From Candidatus Sulfidibacterium hydrothermale (GTDB lineage Bacteria; Bacteroidota; Bacteroidia; Bacteroidales; F082), in the NCBI RefSeq assembly GCF_020149915.1, contig NZ_CP083760.1, forward strand, positions 2,976,001 to 3,040,000: a stretch of 64,000 nucleotides of DNA, in the 5' to 3' direction. Below are positions 44,127 through 53,491 of the stretch, piece by piece (the first letter of the stretch is position 1; each line of letters opens with the position of its first letter). The notes beneath the pieces were generated by a model, which saw nothing but the letters and a program-made list of their open reading frames with translations, was not told the DNA's origin and ran no database searches. Position numbers and translations under genes: made by a program.

Positions 44127-46121
44127 TTATTCTGTCACCGAAATATTTACCAATTGCAAATCGGTATCTACCCGGTCGCCTTCTTTCACATTTACCTTAT
44201 CTACCACTCCATCTTCGAGTGCTACGATATTATTTTCCATTTTCATGGCTTCCACCACCAGCAGTACGGTTCCCCGCGTTACGCTATCGCCGGGTTTTAC
44301 ATTTACTTTAATCACTTTTCCCGGCATGGGAGCAAACAGACTGCCCGCATCATTCGAAGCCTGTAACAACGGATCTTCCAGGGTTTCGTTTAACACATCA
44401 GGCCGCCTTACTTCAAAAACGTGCCCATCCATCGCAACAAAACGATTTCCCTGCTCCCCTTCGGAAATTACCGCTTTATAAAAACGATGAAAGATACGAA
44501 ATTCTATGGAGTATTTATCCAGCTTATGCAGCAATATTTCTTTGCGTTCACCACCATCCATAAGGAAAAAGAAACGGTTTTTATCTCTTTTTTCCAGTCT
44601 GACCATTTTTTCTTTTCCATCAACCACTACCGGTATTTCCATCTTATTTCTCCAGTAGCCGATATATTCCCACACATTGCGCGGAGAGTATACTTTGTTT
44701 TCGTTAAGGACATAAAGCAAATAGGCAAGCACCGGAATATCTGTTCCAAATTCCGACCTGGCTGTTTCGATTTTCTGCAGGATTTCGGCTGTATGCGTAT
44801 CGCAAAAACCGGTTGAGATCTTATTTTCGGCAAAAGCCGGATGCTGTAACAGGAACAACAAATAACTAATATTGGTACGAATGCCGTGAACATGATAATC
44901 TTTTAGTGCCGCGATCATTTTTTCACGGGCTATTGAACGGTCGTCGCCCCACACCACCAGTTTACTGATCATGGGATCAAAAGCACTTTGCACCTGTGCC
45001 GGACCTTTCAGGCTGCTATCCACTCGTATTCCTGCACCTTGCGGTTCACGATAAAAAGAAATTTTTCCGGGAGCCGGCAAAAAATCACGTGACGGATCTT
45101 CGGCATATATCCGGCACTCAATAGCATGACCATATTGAGAAAGGTCTTCCTGCTTTATACGCAAAGGATTACCGGCAGCCACCAAAATTTGTTCTTCCAC
45201 CAGGTCAACACCGGTAACCATCTCCGTTACCGGATGTTCTACCTGAATACGGGTATTCATTTCCAGAAAATAAAAATGAAGCGTTTTATCCACCAGGAAC
45301 TCTACCGTTCCGGCACTGTTATACCCTGCTGCTTTAGCAATCCGTACAGCGGCATCCCCCATTTGCTGCCGAACTTCTTCGGTTAATGTGGGAGACGGTG
45401 ATTCTTCAATAATTTTCTGGTACCGTCTTTGAATACTACACTCTCTTTCAAAAAGATGAACCACATTTCCAAAATGATCGCCCAGCACCTGAATTTCGAT
45501 ATGCCTTGGTTCTTCGATATATTTTTCAATATAGATGGTTCCGTCACCAAAATAATTTTTGGCTTCACGGGATGTGGCTTCAAGAATTTCTTTCAGGTCA
45601 TCTTCTTCGCGCACAATACGCATTCCTTTTCCGCCGCCGCCGGCTGCCGCTTTTACCAACAACGGAAAAGGAATTTCCGTTGCTTTCTCCAGGAGTTCTT
45701 CCGGAGAACCGGTTACCCCGGCGGTCATGGGAACTTTCAATTTCTTCACAAAAGCACGGGCTTCAATTTTATTTCCCATAAGACGAATCGCCTCGGTATG
45801 CGGGCCAATAAATGTGATGCCGGCTTTTTGACAGGCTTCGGTAAGCAAAGGGCTTTCCGACAAAAAGCCATATCCCGGATGAACCGCATCGCATCCGGAT
45901 AAACGGGCCACCTCCATTATTTTATCCACATTCAGGTACGTGTCGCTTAATTCTTCTTTTCCAATACAATAGGCTTCGTCTGCCAATTCCACATGCAAAG
46001 CATCTTCATCAATTTCAGAATAAACAGCGACAGTGGGAATACCCAGTTTTTTTGCCGAACGGATGATCCGCACCGCAATTTCTCCCCGGTTTGCCACCAA
46101 TATTTTTTTGAAAATTTTCAT
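44127..46121 (-). CDS. Acyl-CoA carboxylase alpha subunit (methylcrotonyl-CoA type), biotin-carrying
   Basis: A 664-residue protein that carboxylates biotin with ATP and bicarbonate. The biotin carboxylase domain (about 1-450) starts FKKILVANRGEIAVRIIRSAKKLG, has the ATP loop KAAAGGGGKGMRIV and the catalytic region EMNTRIQVEHPVTE. A linker domain (about 470-585) binds the beta subunit. The C-terminal biotinyl domain carries the biotinylated Lys K627 in EAMKMEN. Alpha-BCCP fusions of this size are methylcrotonyl- or propionyl-CoA carboxylases. The beta subunit in the operon is of the methylcrotonyl type. Confidence 0.9.
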   Translation of the reverse strand: MKIFKKILVANRGEIAVRIIRSAKKLGIPTVAVYSEIDEDALHVELADEAYCIGKEELSDTYLNVDKIMEVARLSGCDAVHPGYGFLSESPLLTEACQKAGITFIGPHTEAIRLMGNKIEARAFVKKLKVPMTAGVTGSPEELLEKATEIPFPLLVKAAAGGGGKGMRIVREEDDLKEILEATSREAKNYFGDGTIYIEKYIEEPRHIEIQVLGDHFGNVVHLFERECSIQRRYQKIIEESPSPTLTEEVRQQMGDAAVRIAKAAGYNSAGTVEFLVDKTLHFYFLEMNTRIQVEHPVTEMVTGVDLVEEQILVAAGNPLRIKQEDLSQYGHAIECRIYAEDPSRDFLPAPGKISFYREPQGAGIRVDSSLKGPAQVQSAFDPMISKLVVWGDDRSIAREKMIAALKDYHVHGIRTNISYLLFLLQHPAFAENKISTGFCDTHTAEILQKIETARSEFGTDIPVLAYLLYVLNENKVYSPRNVWEYIGYWRNKMEIPVVVDGKEKMVRLEKRDKNRFFFLMDGGERKEILLHKLDKYSIEFRIFHRFYKAVISEGEQGNRFVAMDGHVFEVRRPDVLNETLEDPLLQASNDAGSLFAPMPGKVIKVNVKPGDSVTRGTVLLVVEAMKMENNIVALEDGVVDKVNVKEGDRVDTDLQLVNISVTE

Positions 46122-46142
46122 AAAAATTACTTTCTGTCTGTT

Positions 46143-46958
46143 TTATTTTTTTTGCTTTTTTCCGGTTACCCAAAAAGGTTTTCTCTTTTCCAGAAAAGCA
46201 GCCATTCCTTCTTGTCCTTCTTCGTCTGCACGCAAGCGGGCAATCATCCGCGAGGTAATATCTATCAACCGGTTCAGGTTGCGGGTTTCCGTAACCTGAT
46301 TAATCAGTTTTTTGGTTTCTCTCACAGCATGAGGAGCAGCGGTTAATATTTCATGGATCAGGCTTTGGATCTTCGCTTCCAGTTCATCTTCAGGAACCAC
46401 CTGATTTACCAAATGCCATTTTTCGGCTTCCCGGGCATTAAAACGTTTTCCGGTAAGCATCAGTTCACGCGCACCATATTCTCCAATGCGCTTGATAACA
46501 AACGGACTGATCGTTGCCGGTGAAATACCCAGTTTTACTTCGCTGAAAGCAAATTTTGTGTTTTCGGCAGCAAGTACCATATCGCAGGCCGCCAAAAGGC
46601 CGTTGGCACCTCCAAAAGCAGCGCCATGCACCACAGCCAATGTGGGAACCGGACATTCATAAACCGACCGGAACAATGTGGCTAACCGGCGGCCATCTTC
46701 TTTGTTTTCTTCAAAACCGTAAGCCGCAATAGATTTCATATAATTCAGGTCGGCTCCGGCACAAAACGATTTCCCGTTGCCCCGCAAAATGACCAGCCGG
46801 GGTAAATCTTCCGGAACCTTGTTATCCAACTCCTGAAAAAAATGGGTCAGTTCGCGGATCATTTCCTCATTCAGGGCATTATGTACTTCCGGACGGTTGA
46901 GTACCAGCTCAACGATTCCTTTTTTTGTCTGAACAAGGATTGTATTGAATTTCTTCAT
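46143..46958 (-). CDS. Enoyl-CoA hydratase, probably methylglutaconyl-CoA hydratase
   Basis: A 271-residue crotonase-fold enzyme. The oxyanion-hole segments GKSFCAGADLNYMKS and HGAAFGGANGLLAACD are present, and KLGISPATISPFVIKRIGEYGARELMLTG is close to LiuC/AUH hydratases acting on 3-methylglutaconyl-CoA. The product would be HMG-CoA. It lies between the carboxylase beta and alpha genes, the order seen in leucine/isovalerate operons. HMG-CoA lyase, the next enzyme, is not in the window. Confidence 0.9.
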   Translation of the reverse strand: MKKFNTILVQTKKGIVELVLNRPEVHNALNEEMIRELTHFFQELDNKVPEDLPRLVILRGNGKSFCAGADLNYMKSIAAYGFEENKEDGRRLATLFRSVYECPVPTLAVVHGAAFGGANGLLAACDMVLAAENTKFAFSEVKLGISPATISPFVIKRIGEYGARELMLTGKRFNAREAEKWHLVNQVVPEDELEAKIQSLIHEILTAAPHAVRETKKLINQVTETRNLNRLIDITSRMIARLRADEEGQEGMAAFLEKRKPFWVTGKKQKK

Positions 46959-47024
46959 TTTAAAATCCTTTCTGCCTGACTTTTTGTATAAGCATTGGTT
47001 TTATCCCTCGTTGATTACAAACCG

Positions 47025-48632
47025 TTACATCCTAAAAATTCCATATTGTTGTTCGGGATATTTCTTATTTAACGACATGGCTATACCCATGGCCAGCATT
47101 TTCCGGGTATCTACCGGATCAATAATGCCATCATCCCACAAGCGGGAGGTGCTATACAAAGCAGCTCCTTCGCGTTCATATTTTTCTAAAATGGGCTTTC
47201 TTAGTTTTTCTACTTCTTCCGGAGGCATTTCTTTACCCATGGCACGGTATTGATCACGTTTCACCGTTTCGAGCACCGTCGCCGCCTGCTCACCACCCAT
47301 CACCGAGATTTTGGCATTGGGCCACATGAACAGCAAGCGGGGATCGTAAGCCCGGCCTGCCATTCCATAGTTTCCGGCACCAAACGAGCCACCAAAGATC
47401 ACCGTAAATTTCGGCACATTGGTATTCGATACCGCGTGTACCATTTTAGCCCCGTCACGGGCAATTCCTTTGCGTTCAAACTCTTTCCCGACTATAAAAC
47501 CGGTAATGTTTTGCAAAAAGATCAATGGAATTTTACGACTGGTACACAACTCAATAAAGTGGGTCACTTTCAAAGCCGATTCAGAAAACAGCACGCCGTA
47601 ATTGGCGATAATTCCTACCGGGAAACCCATAATACGGGCAAAACCGGTAACTACCGTCGTAGCATAACGGGCTTTAAATTCCTGAAACCGGCTGCCGTCC
47701 ACCATACGCATGATAATTTCGCGCGGATCCACCATTTTTTTCAGATCTACCGGAGCAATTCCATAAAGCTCTTCCGGATCGTAAAGCGGTTCTTCGGGCG
47801 TAGTAATATCCAGCTGTTGTTTTTCACGAAATTCAAGGTTTTCAAATATGTTCCGGCAAATCTGAATGGCATGGGTATCGTTTTCAGCAAAGTGATCGGC
47901 TACCCCCGAAACCGCAGTATGTACTTCGGCTCCGCCCAGCTCTTCAGCGGTCACTTCTTCGCCGGTAGCGGCTTTTACCAACGGAGGGCCGCCTAAAAAA
48001 ATGGTTCCCTGTTCTTTTACGATAATCGTTTCATCGCTCATGGCCGGCACATAAGCGCCACCTGCCGTACAGGATCCCATTACGATTGAGATCTGGGGAA
48101 TACCCATAGCCGACATACGTGCCTGATTGTAAAAAAACCGGCCAAAATGGTTGGCATCCGGGAAAACAGTATCCTGTTCAGGTAAAAATGCTCCTCCCGA
48201 ATCCACCATGTACACACACGGCAGGTGGTTTTCCATGGCAATCTGCTGGGCACGCAAATGCTTCTTAATGGTAAACCGCATATACGTTCCGCCTTTTACG
48301 GTGGCATCGTTGGCAATGATCACCGTTTCCTGTCCGTGAATGACACCAATACCGGTTACAATTCCCGCCGAGGGGAATTCATTGTTGTACTGGTCATAAG
48401 CAGCCAACGGCGAAAGCTCCAAGAAGGGAGTTCCCGGATCAACCAGCAGATTGATGCGTTCACGGGCCAGTAATTTACCCCTTTCTTTATGTCGTTTTAC
48501 TGATTTTTCTGATCCTCCCCGGGTGACGGTTTCCAGAATGTTTTTATACTCATCCAGCAGTTTTATAAAAGCCTTGCGATTGGCTTTGAACTCTTCCGAA
48601 TGAATGTCTATTTTGGTTTTTAACTGATACAA
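47025..48632 (-). CDS. Acyl-CoA carboxylase beta subunit (methylcrotonyl-CoA type)
   Basis: About 535 residues; the carboxyltransferase subunit. The N-half has the [20 protein letters not shown] and [13 protein letters not shown] regions and the [42 protein letters not shown] signature of methylcrotonyl-CoA carboxylase. The C-half has [20 protein letters not shown] and [20 protein letters not shown]. It is the first gene of the leucine operon. The start is odd: no ATG is available. TTG codons exist at 48677 and 48632, and where homologues usually begin (before KTKID) the codon is TTA. A near-consensus -7 box (TAAACTTG, 48675-48682) favours 48632. Confidence 0.88.
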   Translation of the reverse strand: MYQLKTKIDIHSEEFKANRKAFIKLLDEYKNILETVTRGGSEKSVKRHKERGKLLARERINLLVDPGTPFLELSPLAAYDQYNNEFPSAGIVTGIGVIHGQETVIIANDATVKGGTYMRFTIKKHLRAQQIAMENHLPCVYMVDSGGAFLPEQDTVFPDANHFGRFFYNQARMSAMGIPQISIVMGSCTAGGAYVPAMSDETIIVKEQGTIFLGGPPLVKAATGEEVTAEELGGAEVHTAVSGVADHFAENDTHAIQICRNIFENLEFREKQQLDITTPEEPLYDPEELYGIAPVDLKKMVDPREIIMRMVDGSRFQEFKARYATTVVTGFARIMGFPVGIIANYGVLFSESALKVTHFIELCTSRKIPLIFLQNITGFIVGKEFERKGIARDGAKMVHAVSNTNVPKFTVIFGGSFGAGNYGMAGRAYDPRLLFMWPNAKISVMGGEQAATVLETVKRDQYRAMGKEMPPEEVEKLRKPILEKYEREGAALYSTSRLWDDGIIDPVDTRKMLAMGIAMSLNKKYPEQQYGIFRM

Positions 48633-48750
48633 TTTTATCGGGATTAAAAATGATGAACGTTTATTTTGGGAATGCAAGTTTACGGAAAAATGACCACATT
48701 TCCATGTTATTGATTAAATAAAACCGGTTCTTTATTGGTCAACTTCCCGG

Positions 48751-50076
48751 TTATTGGGCAGAATCCGGCATTTCGCCCATCCATTTTTTCAGAATGGAAA
48801 TGGCTCTCTTTTTCATCGCAGGCGGCAAATTATTAATCCGGGTAAGATGGCTGCCCCCCGGCTTCACAAATTTTACCAGATTGTTCTGGTAAGTCAGGTT
48901 AACCGAGGTGGAACCCCACGGATCATCACCACCAACAAGAAACATCATATTATGGGCTTTATGACGGATAAAACAATCGACAGAATCCATGACGGACGGA
49001 TCAAAGCCGGGTTTTGTTCCTTTGGGAAGTGTGAAATTGAAATTCGGATTGTGTTTAAAAACGGTCCATTGTTTAAACGGAGCAATGTTATACCCATACA
49101 TTCCCATTTGTTTCATGGCCTCATAAAAGAACGGTTCAAACCGTTTGATGCCCTGGTCAGAAACCCATGAAAAATCAGCCACTTTGTCCCAGTATTTTAC
49201 CATCTTCATCGGATTATCCGGCGTCATCGGGATGGCATCACAACGGGCTTTTCCCCATTGCCAAAAAGCAAACCGGAATTCAAAAACCATTAAATCAAAT
49301 GCTTTTTCCCAACCGATACGAGAATAAGTATATCCTTTTGCTTTGGCTTCCTGTTTGAAATAAGGAAGATATTTATTCCGGTGGCTGATCAATTCTTTCT
49401 GGAAATTAAAAACCGCTTTACGGCATGCCGGTGTTCCTACCGAATCAAGAAACATATTAATCCGCCGGTCGGTAATGGAAAAATTCAACGGAGCCACATA
49501 AGGCACACTGGCCGTTACATCATCCGGATAAAAATAACGGTAGATCATACAGGTTTGTCCGCCTTTACTGATGCCGGTACTCAGCCATTTGCCATGATAA
49601 ATATGCTTGAGCATTTCCACCACAGCATGATCGTCAGCAGCAGCTTGTTGCACGGTCAGGTAGCGCCAGTCGAGGCTGTCTGGTGCCGACGGCGGGAAAA
49701 AACGGTGTTCCAGCACAATCTGATTGGCGTTTAATATCGGGCACAATTCATTTACATATTTTGGATTGGCAGCATAATTAGCCCAATAGCCTTCGGTAAC
49801 AAACACCACCGGTTTATCCAGTCCTTTGTTCGAAAGGAAAATCCGTTGGGTAAATGTTTTTCCGTTGGGATGGTTATGATCCAACGGCTCTTTAAACTCA
49901 ATGAGATATTTCTCCGTAAAAAAGCTGTCAACCGGCATTTTTTTAAACGTAATGGGATACGTTTTAGCCAGTTGTTGTAATTCTTTCTCCAAACGGGTTT
50001 GTCCACTTACCGAAAGGGTAAAAATGAAAAAGAACAAAACGGCCATGCCTGATAAGCGCAAGGTTAATTTTTTCAT
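48751..50076 (-). CDS. Secreted S37-family (PS-10 type) serine aminopeptidase
   Basis: A 441-residue protein with a signal peptide (about 1-25, cleavage near VSGQ). The alpha/beta-hydrolase catalytic Ser is S170 in STGISKGGQT. A candidate Asp lies in VGGDDPWG and the His in KPGGSHLTR, in the right order. The general pattern (WRYLTVQQAAADDHAVVEMLKHIY, FYPDDVTASVPYVAPL) matches the PS-10/S37 peptidases known from Streptomyces as tripeptidyl aminopeptidases. It probably acts in the periplasm on peptides. Monocistronic, with a promoter box and a palindrome just upstream. Confidence 0.88.
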   Translation of the reverse strand: MKKLTLRLSGMAVLFFFIFTLSVSGQTRLEKELQQLAKTYPITFKKMPVDSFFTEKYLIEFKEPLDHNHPNGKTFTQRIFLSNKGLDKPVVFVTEGYWANYAANPKYVNELCPILNANQIVLEHRFFPPSAPDSLDWRYLTVQQAAADDHAVVEMLKHIYHGKWLSTGISKGGQTCMIYRYFYPDDVTASVPYVAPLNFSITDRRINMFLDSVGTPACRKAVFNFQKELISHRNKYLPYFKQEAKAKGYTYSRIGWEKAFDLMVFEFRFAFWQWGKARCDAIPMTPDNPMKMVKYWDKVADFSWVSDQGIKRFEPFFYEAMKQMGMYGYNIAPFKQWTVFKHNPNFNFTLPKGTKPGFDPSVMDSVDCFIRHKAHNMMFLVGGDDPWGSTSVNLTYQNNLVKFVKPGGSHLTRINNLPPAMKKRAISILKKWMGEMPDSAQ

Positions 50077-50117
50077 GGGTTTTAAAATTTAATGTTTAAC
50101 TGTACGTTTCTTTCACT

Positions 50118-50134
50118 TTTGTCCGACGGACAAA
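50118..50134. promoter_or_regulatory. Palindrome at the S37 peptidase transcription start
   Basis: TTTGTCCGACGGACAAA is a perfect 7-bp inverted repeat with a GAC centre. It directly adjoins the -7 box at 50135-50142 and so covers the expected transcription start of the peptidase gene. Operator or 5' hairpin. Confidence 0.4.
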
Positions 50135-50142
50135 CAAAATTA
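50135..50142 (-). promoter_or_regulatory. Promoter -7 box of the S37 peptidase gene
   Basis: The minus strand reads TAATTTTG (TAnnTTTG), 59 nt before the ATG. Confidence 0.5.
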
Positions 50143-50247
50143 CGATTTCCTGTTCGAATAATTCCTCATATTCCCTAAGTAAAACCCGTATTTTTCCTTT
50201 TTTTACCGACTGATGTCCCAAGGTTTTTATTTTTGCTGTTAGAAATG

Positions 50248-50255
50248 TATCTTTG
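50248..50255 (+). promoter_or_regulatory. Promoter -7 box of the dehydrogenase gene
   Basis: TATCTTTG (TAnnTTTG) lies 21 nt before the ATG at 50276. A second match, TATTTTTG, is at 50228-50235. Confidence 0.55.
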
Positions 50256-50275
50256 TTGTTAAAAAACTGAACGTC

Positions 50276-51472
50276 ATGTCAAAAAGAACCATTGTAACTT
50301 TGCCAGGCGACGGTATCGGAAGAGCTGTACTGGATGCAGCACTTCGTGTTTTAGATGCCGCCGGATTTGAAGCCGATTATGTAGAAGGCGACATCGGCTG
50401 GGAATTTTGGAAAAAAGAGGGAAACCCCTTACCCGACCGCACCATAAAACTGCTTGAAAAACATAAAATTGCTCTGTTTGGAGCCATTACATCCAAGCCG
50501 AAAGATGCTGCAGCTGAAGAGCTTGATCCGGCATTACGCGAAAAAGGACTGGTTTACTCTTCGCCTATTGTTGGCCTGCGGCAACATTTTAATCTGGATA
50601 TTTGCATGCGTCCCTGTCATACCTACAAAGGCAATCCGTTGAATTTTATCCGGCGGGGAGCTGATGGCGGCGTGGAAGAACCGGAGGTCGATGTGGTTAT
50701 TTTCCGCCAAAATACCGAAGGATTGTACGGAGGTGTAGAATGGTCCGATCCGCCTGATATCGTTTACAACGCGTTGATGACACATCCGAAATTTGTAAAA
50801 AATTTCGGCAAAGCACCCAAAAACGAAATTTCCGTTTCTACCCGTATCTTCACCAAAAAAGCTACGGAACGGATTTTACGAGCTGCTTTTGATCATGCTA
50901 AACAGTATGGCTATAAATCGGTTACCGTTTGCGAGAAGCCTAATGTCATCCGTGAAACTTCCGGGATGATGTACAAAATGGCCCAGCAAATGCAAAAAGA
51001 ATCGTATCCTGAAATCGAACTCTGGAATACCAACATTGACGCCCAAATGATGTGGCTGACAAAAAATCCGGAAAACTATGGTGTCATCGTAGCCGGAAAT
51101 ATGTTCGGCGATATTGTTTCCGATGGTTTTGCCGGTCTTATCGGTGGTTTGGGCTTTGCCTGCTCGGCACAGTTTAATCCGGATTCGGGCATTGGTGTTT
51201 TTGAACCGACCCACGGATCGGCTCCCAAGTATGCCGATTTCCCGGTTTCCATTGTAAACCCCATTGCCATGATCGAATCTTCCTGCATGATGCTTGATTT
51301 TATCGGTGAAAACGAAAAAGCGGCCAAGATACGTAAAGCCGTAGCCGAAGTAATTGCCGAAGGAAAAGTTCGAACCTATGACATGATGAAAATGCACGGT
51401 ACTCCTGATGTGGTAAACAAAGGAGCCGCATCGACCGACCAAATGGCCGACGCCATTATTGCTAAATTATAA
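50276..51472 (+). CDS. Isocitrate/isopropylmalate dehydrogenase family protein
   Basis: A 398-residue beta-decarboxylating dehydrogenase. The nucleotide/substrate elements are TLPGDGIGRAVLDAA at the N-terminus, VIFRQNTEGLYGGVEW (substrate loop), GNMFGDIVSDGFAGLIGGLG with the metal-binding Asp residues, and EPTHGSAPKYA near the C-terminus. The short, compact form is that of NAD-type isocitrate or homologous dehydrogenases rather than the long monomeric enzyme. Isocitrate is the most likely substrate, but no leu or TCA genes adjoin it. It is monocistronic, bounded by a promoter and a strong terminator. Confidence 0.85.
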   Translation: MSKRTIVTLPGDGIGRAVLDAALRVLDAAGFEADYVEGDIGWEFWKKEGNPLPDRTIKLLEKHKIALFGAITSKPKDAAAEELDPALREKGLVYSSPIVGLRQHFNLDICMRPCHTYKGNPLNFIRRGADGGVEEPEVDVVIFRQNTEGLYGGVEWSDPPDIVYNALMTHPKFVKNFGKAPKNEISVSTRIFTKKATERILRAAFDHAKQYGYKSVTVCEKPNVIRETSGMMYKMAQQMQKESYPEIELWNTNIDAQMMWLTKNPENYGVIVAGNMFGDIVSDGFAGLIGGLGFACSAQFNPDSGIGVFEPTHGSAPKYADFPVSIVNPIAMIESSCMMLDFIGENEKAAKIRKAVAEVIAEGKVRTYDMMKMHGTPDVVNKGAASTDQMADAIIAKL

Positions 51473-51488
51473 AAGCACTAATTGCCCG

Positions 51489-51527
51489 AAAAAGGAATAG
51501 CAGACTTTTCTGTTATTCCTTTTTTTT
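51489..51527 (+). terminator. Terminator of the dehydrogenase gene
   Basis: The AAAGGAATAGCAG / CTGTTATTCCTTT stem (one G-T pair) with a 6-nt loop is followed by a T-run. Confidence 0.9.
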
Positions 51528-51574
51528 AAAAAAACCGTAATACGGAAAATTACAAATCCGCAAAAATTTAAATA

Positions 51575-52129
51575 ATGAACAACGAAGTTTTAAAACTCTG
51601 GCCCGAGTTGAATTGGATAAAGGATAACGGCTTACGCGAAAAGACGGCCAAAACCTGGGAACTGGCATTAGAACGCAGTGTTTTAACGGCTGATGATCTG
51701 GAAAAAATTCCTTTTACCCTGCTGGTAGGCTCCGACCTGAAAGTAACTTTTATGGACCATAAACGGGCTGTCGTTCATATTGCCCGCGATGCCGGCGAAA
51801 AAATCAACGCCATGTTTCATGGCGAGCTAACAGTAAATATGGATGTGTTGGTAGCCGGAGCTATTTTAGCTGATGTGGGAAAATTGCTGGAATATGAATT
51901 AGATGAAAACGGAAAAGCGGTACAGGGAAACTATGGAAAATACCTGCGGCATCCTTTTTCGGGAGTCAGCCTGGCCGAAGAAGCCGGCGTACCGGCTGAG
52001 GTTTGTCACATTATTGCGGCTCATGCCGGTGAAGGCAACATGGTAAAACGCACCACCGAGGCTTACATCGTGCATCATGTTGATTTTATGACCTTCTTGC
52101 CCTTTAAAGAACGGCTGGAAATCAAATAG
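51575..52129 (+). CDS. HD-domain protein with an altered HD motif
   Basis: A 184-residue single HD-fold protein of the phosphohydrolase superfamily. A first His lies in FMDHKRAVVHIAR, a later His in YLRHPFSG and further His residues in VCHIIAAHAGEG. The name-giving doublet normally reads HDIGK, but here the text is AILADVGKL, so the His of the HD pair is Ala and one metal ligand is missing. The protein may be a catalytically weakened nucleotide phosphohydrolase or use an altered metal site. Substrate unknown. It converges with the zinc-ribbon gene. Confidence 0.78.
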   Translation: MNNEVLKLWPELNWIKDNGLREKTAKTWELALERSVLTADDLEKIPFTLLVGSDLKVTFMDHKRAVVHIARDAGEKINAMFHGELTVNMDVLVAGAILADVGKLLEYELDENGKAVQGNYGKYLRHPFSGVSLAEEAGVPAEVCHIIAAHAGEGNMVKRTTEAYIVHHVDFMTFLPFKERLEIK

Positions 52130-52135
52130 GAAACA

Positions 52136-52489
52136 TCAAAAGTTTTTGTTCACCACCAGGGCAAAAAAATCGTGCTCCAGCGGAAGGTATCCCTGCTCAT
52201 AACAAAAATAATAAACCTTCCCTTCTTTGTTTTTATAAACGTGGGTAAAATGTTTAAAATCAAAACCTTTTGCCAGGAGAGTTTGTTTTTTTACCTTAGC
52301 TTTTCCATGTGGATTCAACTCCTTTAAAATCCGGCGGTTTTTTCGTAACGCGTGATTGATATTACGCATGTAAGTGGTTTCATCCCGGTTAAGCCGGTTG
52401 TTATAGGTATTTCTACACTGATCCGAACAAAATTTCTGGTCGACACGACCGTGCAGCTCGGCACCGCATTCCAGACAATAGCGTTTCAT
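52136..52489 (-). CDS. Small zinc-ribbon protein
   Basis: A 117-residue protein starting MKRYCLECGAEL. The two pairs C-x-x-C (CLEC near residue 5) and C-x4-C (CSDQC near 23) form a treble-clef-like zinc site, followed by a basic helical segment (ALRKNRRILKEL, KAKVKKQTLL). Similar unnamed proteins are common in Bacteroidota. It may bind nucleic acid, as inferred from zinc plus charge. The frame extends upstream to 52516, but the Met at 52489 starts the conserved part. It lies 31 nt after the beta-propeller gene. Confidence 0.75.
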   Translation of the reverse strand: MKRYCLECGAELHGRVDQKFCSDQCRNTYNNRLNRDETTYMRNINHALRKNRRILKELNPHGKAKVKKQTLLAKGFDFKHFTHVYKNKEGKVYYFCYEQGYLPLEHDFFALVVNKNF

Positions 52490-52520
52490 GTTGAAGGTTT
52501 TCTCAAAAATAAGCAAATTT

Positions 52521-53357
52521 TCACAATCCGGTGAGCTTCCGTGCCACTACGCGGTTATCGAAAAAAGTGGGAACAAGCAAAATCTTTTTTTGCGGAATAA
52601 AGCCCAAATCTGCTGCGTTAACCTGTTCGTCCGTGGTATTGCTCAATACTTTCTGCACGCCATCCGGTAAAATCAGCCGGATCTCTCCCGACCAGTCCGA
52701 AACCACATATTTTCCGTTTCCCAACGGAACAAGCCCATCAATTCCGTGGGGTACACGAGCCACAATTTTCAGCTTGCCCGTTTTAGGATCTGCTTTTAAA
52801 AGATGTCCCTGGCAACCGATGAGTAACGAATCATTTTCCACCGCCAGGCCATTGGCTCCTTTCAACAAAGGATCTTTTTTCCAGATTTCCGGTTTCCATT
52901 TTTTCATAACGAACACCGCTCCCAGTTGCGTATCGGTAACATAAATCTTTCCGTCAGGGCCCACCACTACATCATTCAAAAAACGGGCCCCCGGAAAAGA
53001 GACAAAACGAATGATCTTACCGGTATGCAAATCAATCTCTGCCAACCGGTCAATATCCGAAACCAACAAATGATTTCCTTTTATGGCCATTCCTTTGGGC
53101 GCATTCAATCCGGTTGCCCAATGCAAATTGACCACCAGCCCTTTCGAGTCCAAAAGGGCAATAAAACCTCTGCTGTTTTTCTCTGCCGGCTTTCCATTAA
53201 TATTGGACACATAAATCAGGCCTGTGTGCGGGACATAAAGTACCGACTCCGGAACCTTTAAAACCCGGCCGGTTTGCCACACTGTTTGCAACGACTGTCC
53301 GTAAATAACGGGCATAAAAAGAATCGCCGTAAAGAAAAAAAACCAAAAACGTTTCAT
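52521..53357 (-). CDS. Secreted SMP-30/gluconolactonase-like beta-propeller
   Basis: A 278-residue protein with a signal peptide (about residues 1-20, ending near IYGQ). It has six-bladed propeller repeats, seen as recurring strand patterns such as LIYVSNINGKPAEKN, ARFLNDVVVGPDGKIYVTDT and GLVPLGNGKYVVSDW. The NDVVVGPDGKIYVTDT motif with its Asn and Asp ligands is the metal site of SMP-30/gluconolactonase-like enzymes. Periplasmic lactonase or ligand-binding activity is possible; the substrate cannot be given. Divergent from the aldo/keto reductase gene. Confidence 0.82.
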   Translation of the reverse strand: MKRFWFFFFTAILFMPVIYGQSLQTVWQTGRVLKVPESVLYVPHTGLIYVSNINGKPAEKNSRGFIALLDSKGLVVNLHWATGLNAPKGMAIKGNHLLVSDIDRLAEIDLHTGKIIRFVSFPGARFLNDVVVGPDGKIYVTDTQLGAVFVMKKWKPEIWKKDPLLKGANGLAVENDSLLIGCQGHLLKADPKTGKLKIVARVPHGIDGLVPLGNGKYVVSDWSGEIRLILPDGVQKVLSNTTDEQVNAADLGFIPQKKILLVPTFFDNRVVARKLTGL

Positions 53358-53491
53358 GACTTTTTATTTTATAGACAAAAATTTCTTTTCCGCGGACGAA
53401 CGCTAAGATAAGCAATTTTTTACGTATGTTCGCTATTGATTTCAAACAACTTATTGAAAAAGAAAATAGCATACATCGTAAAATAACAACT

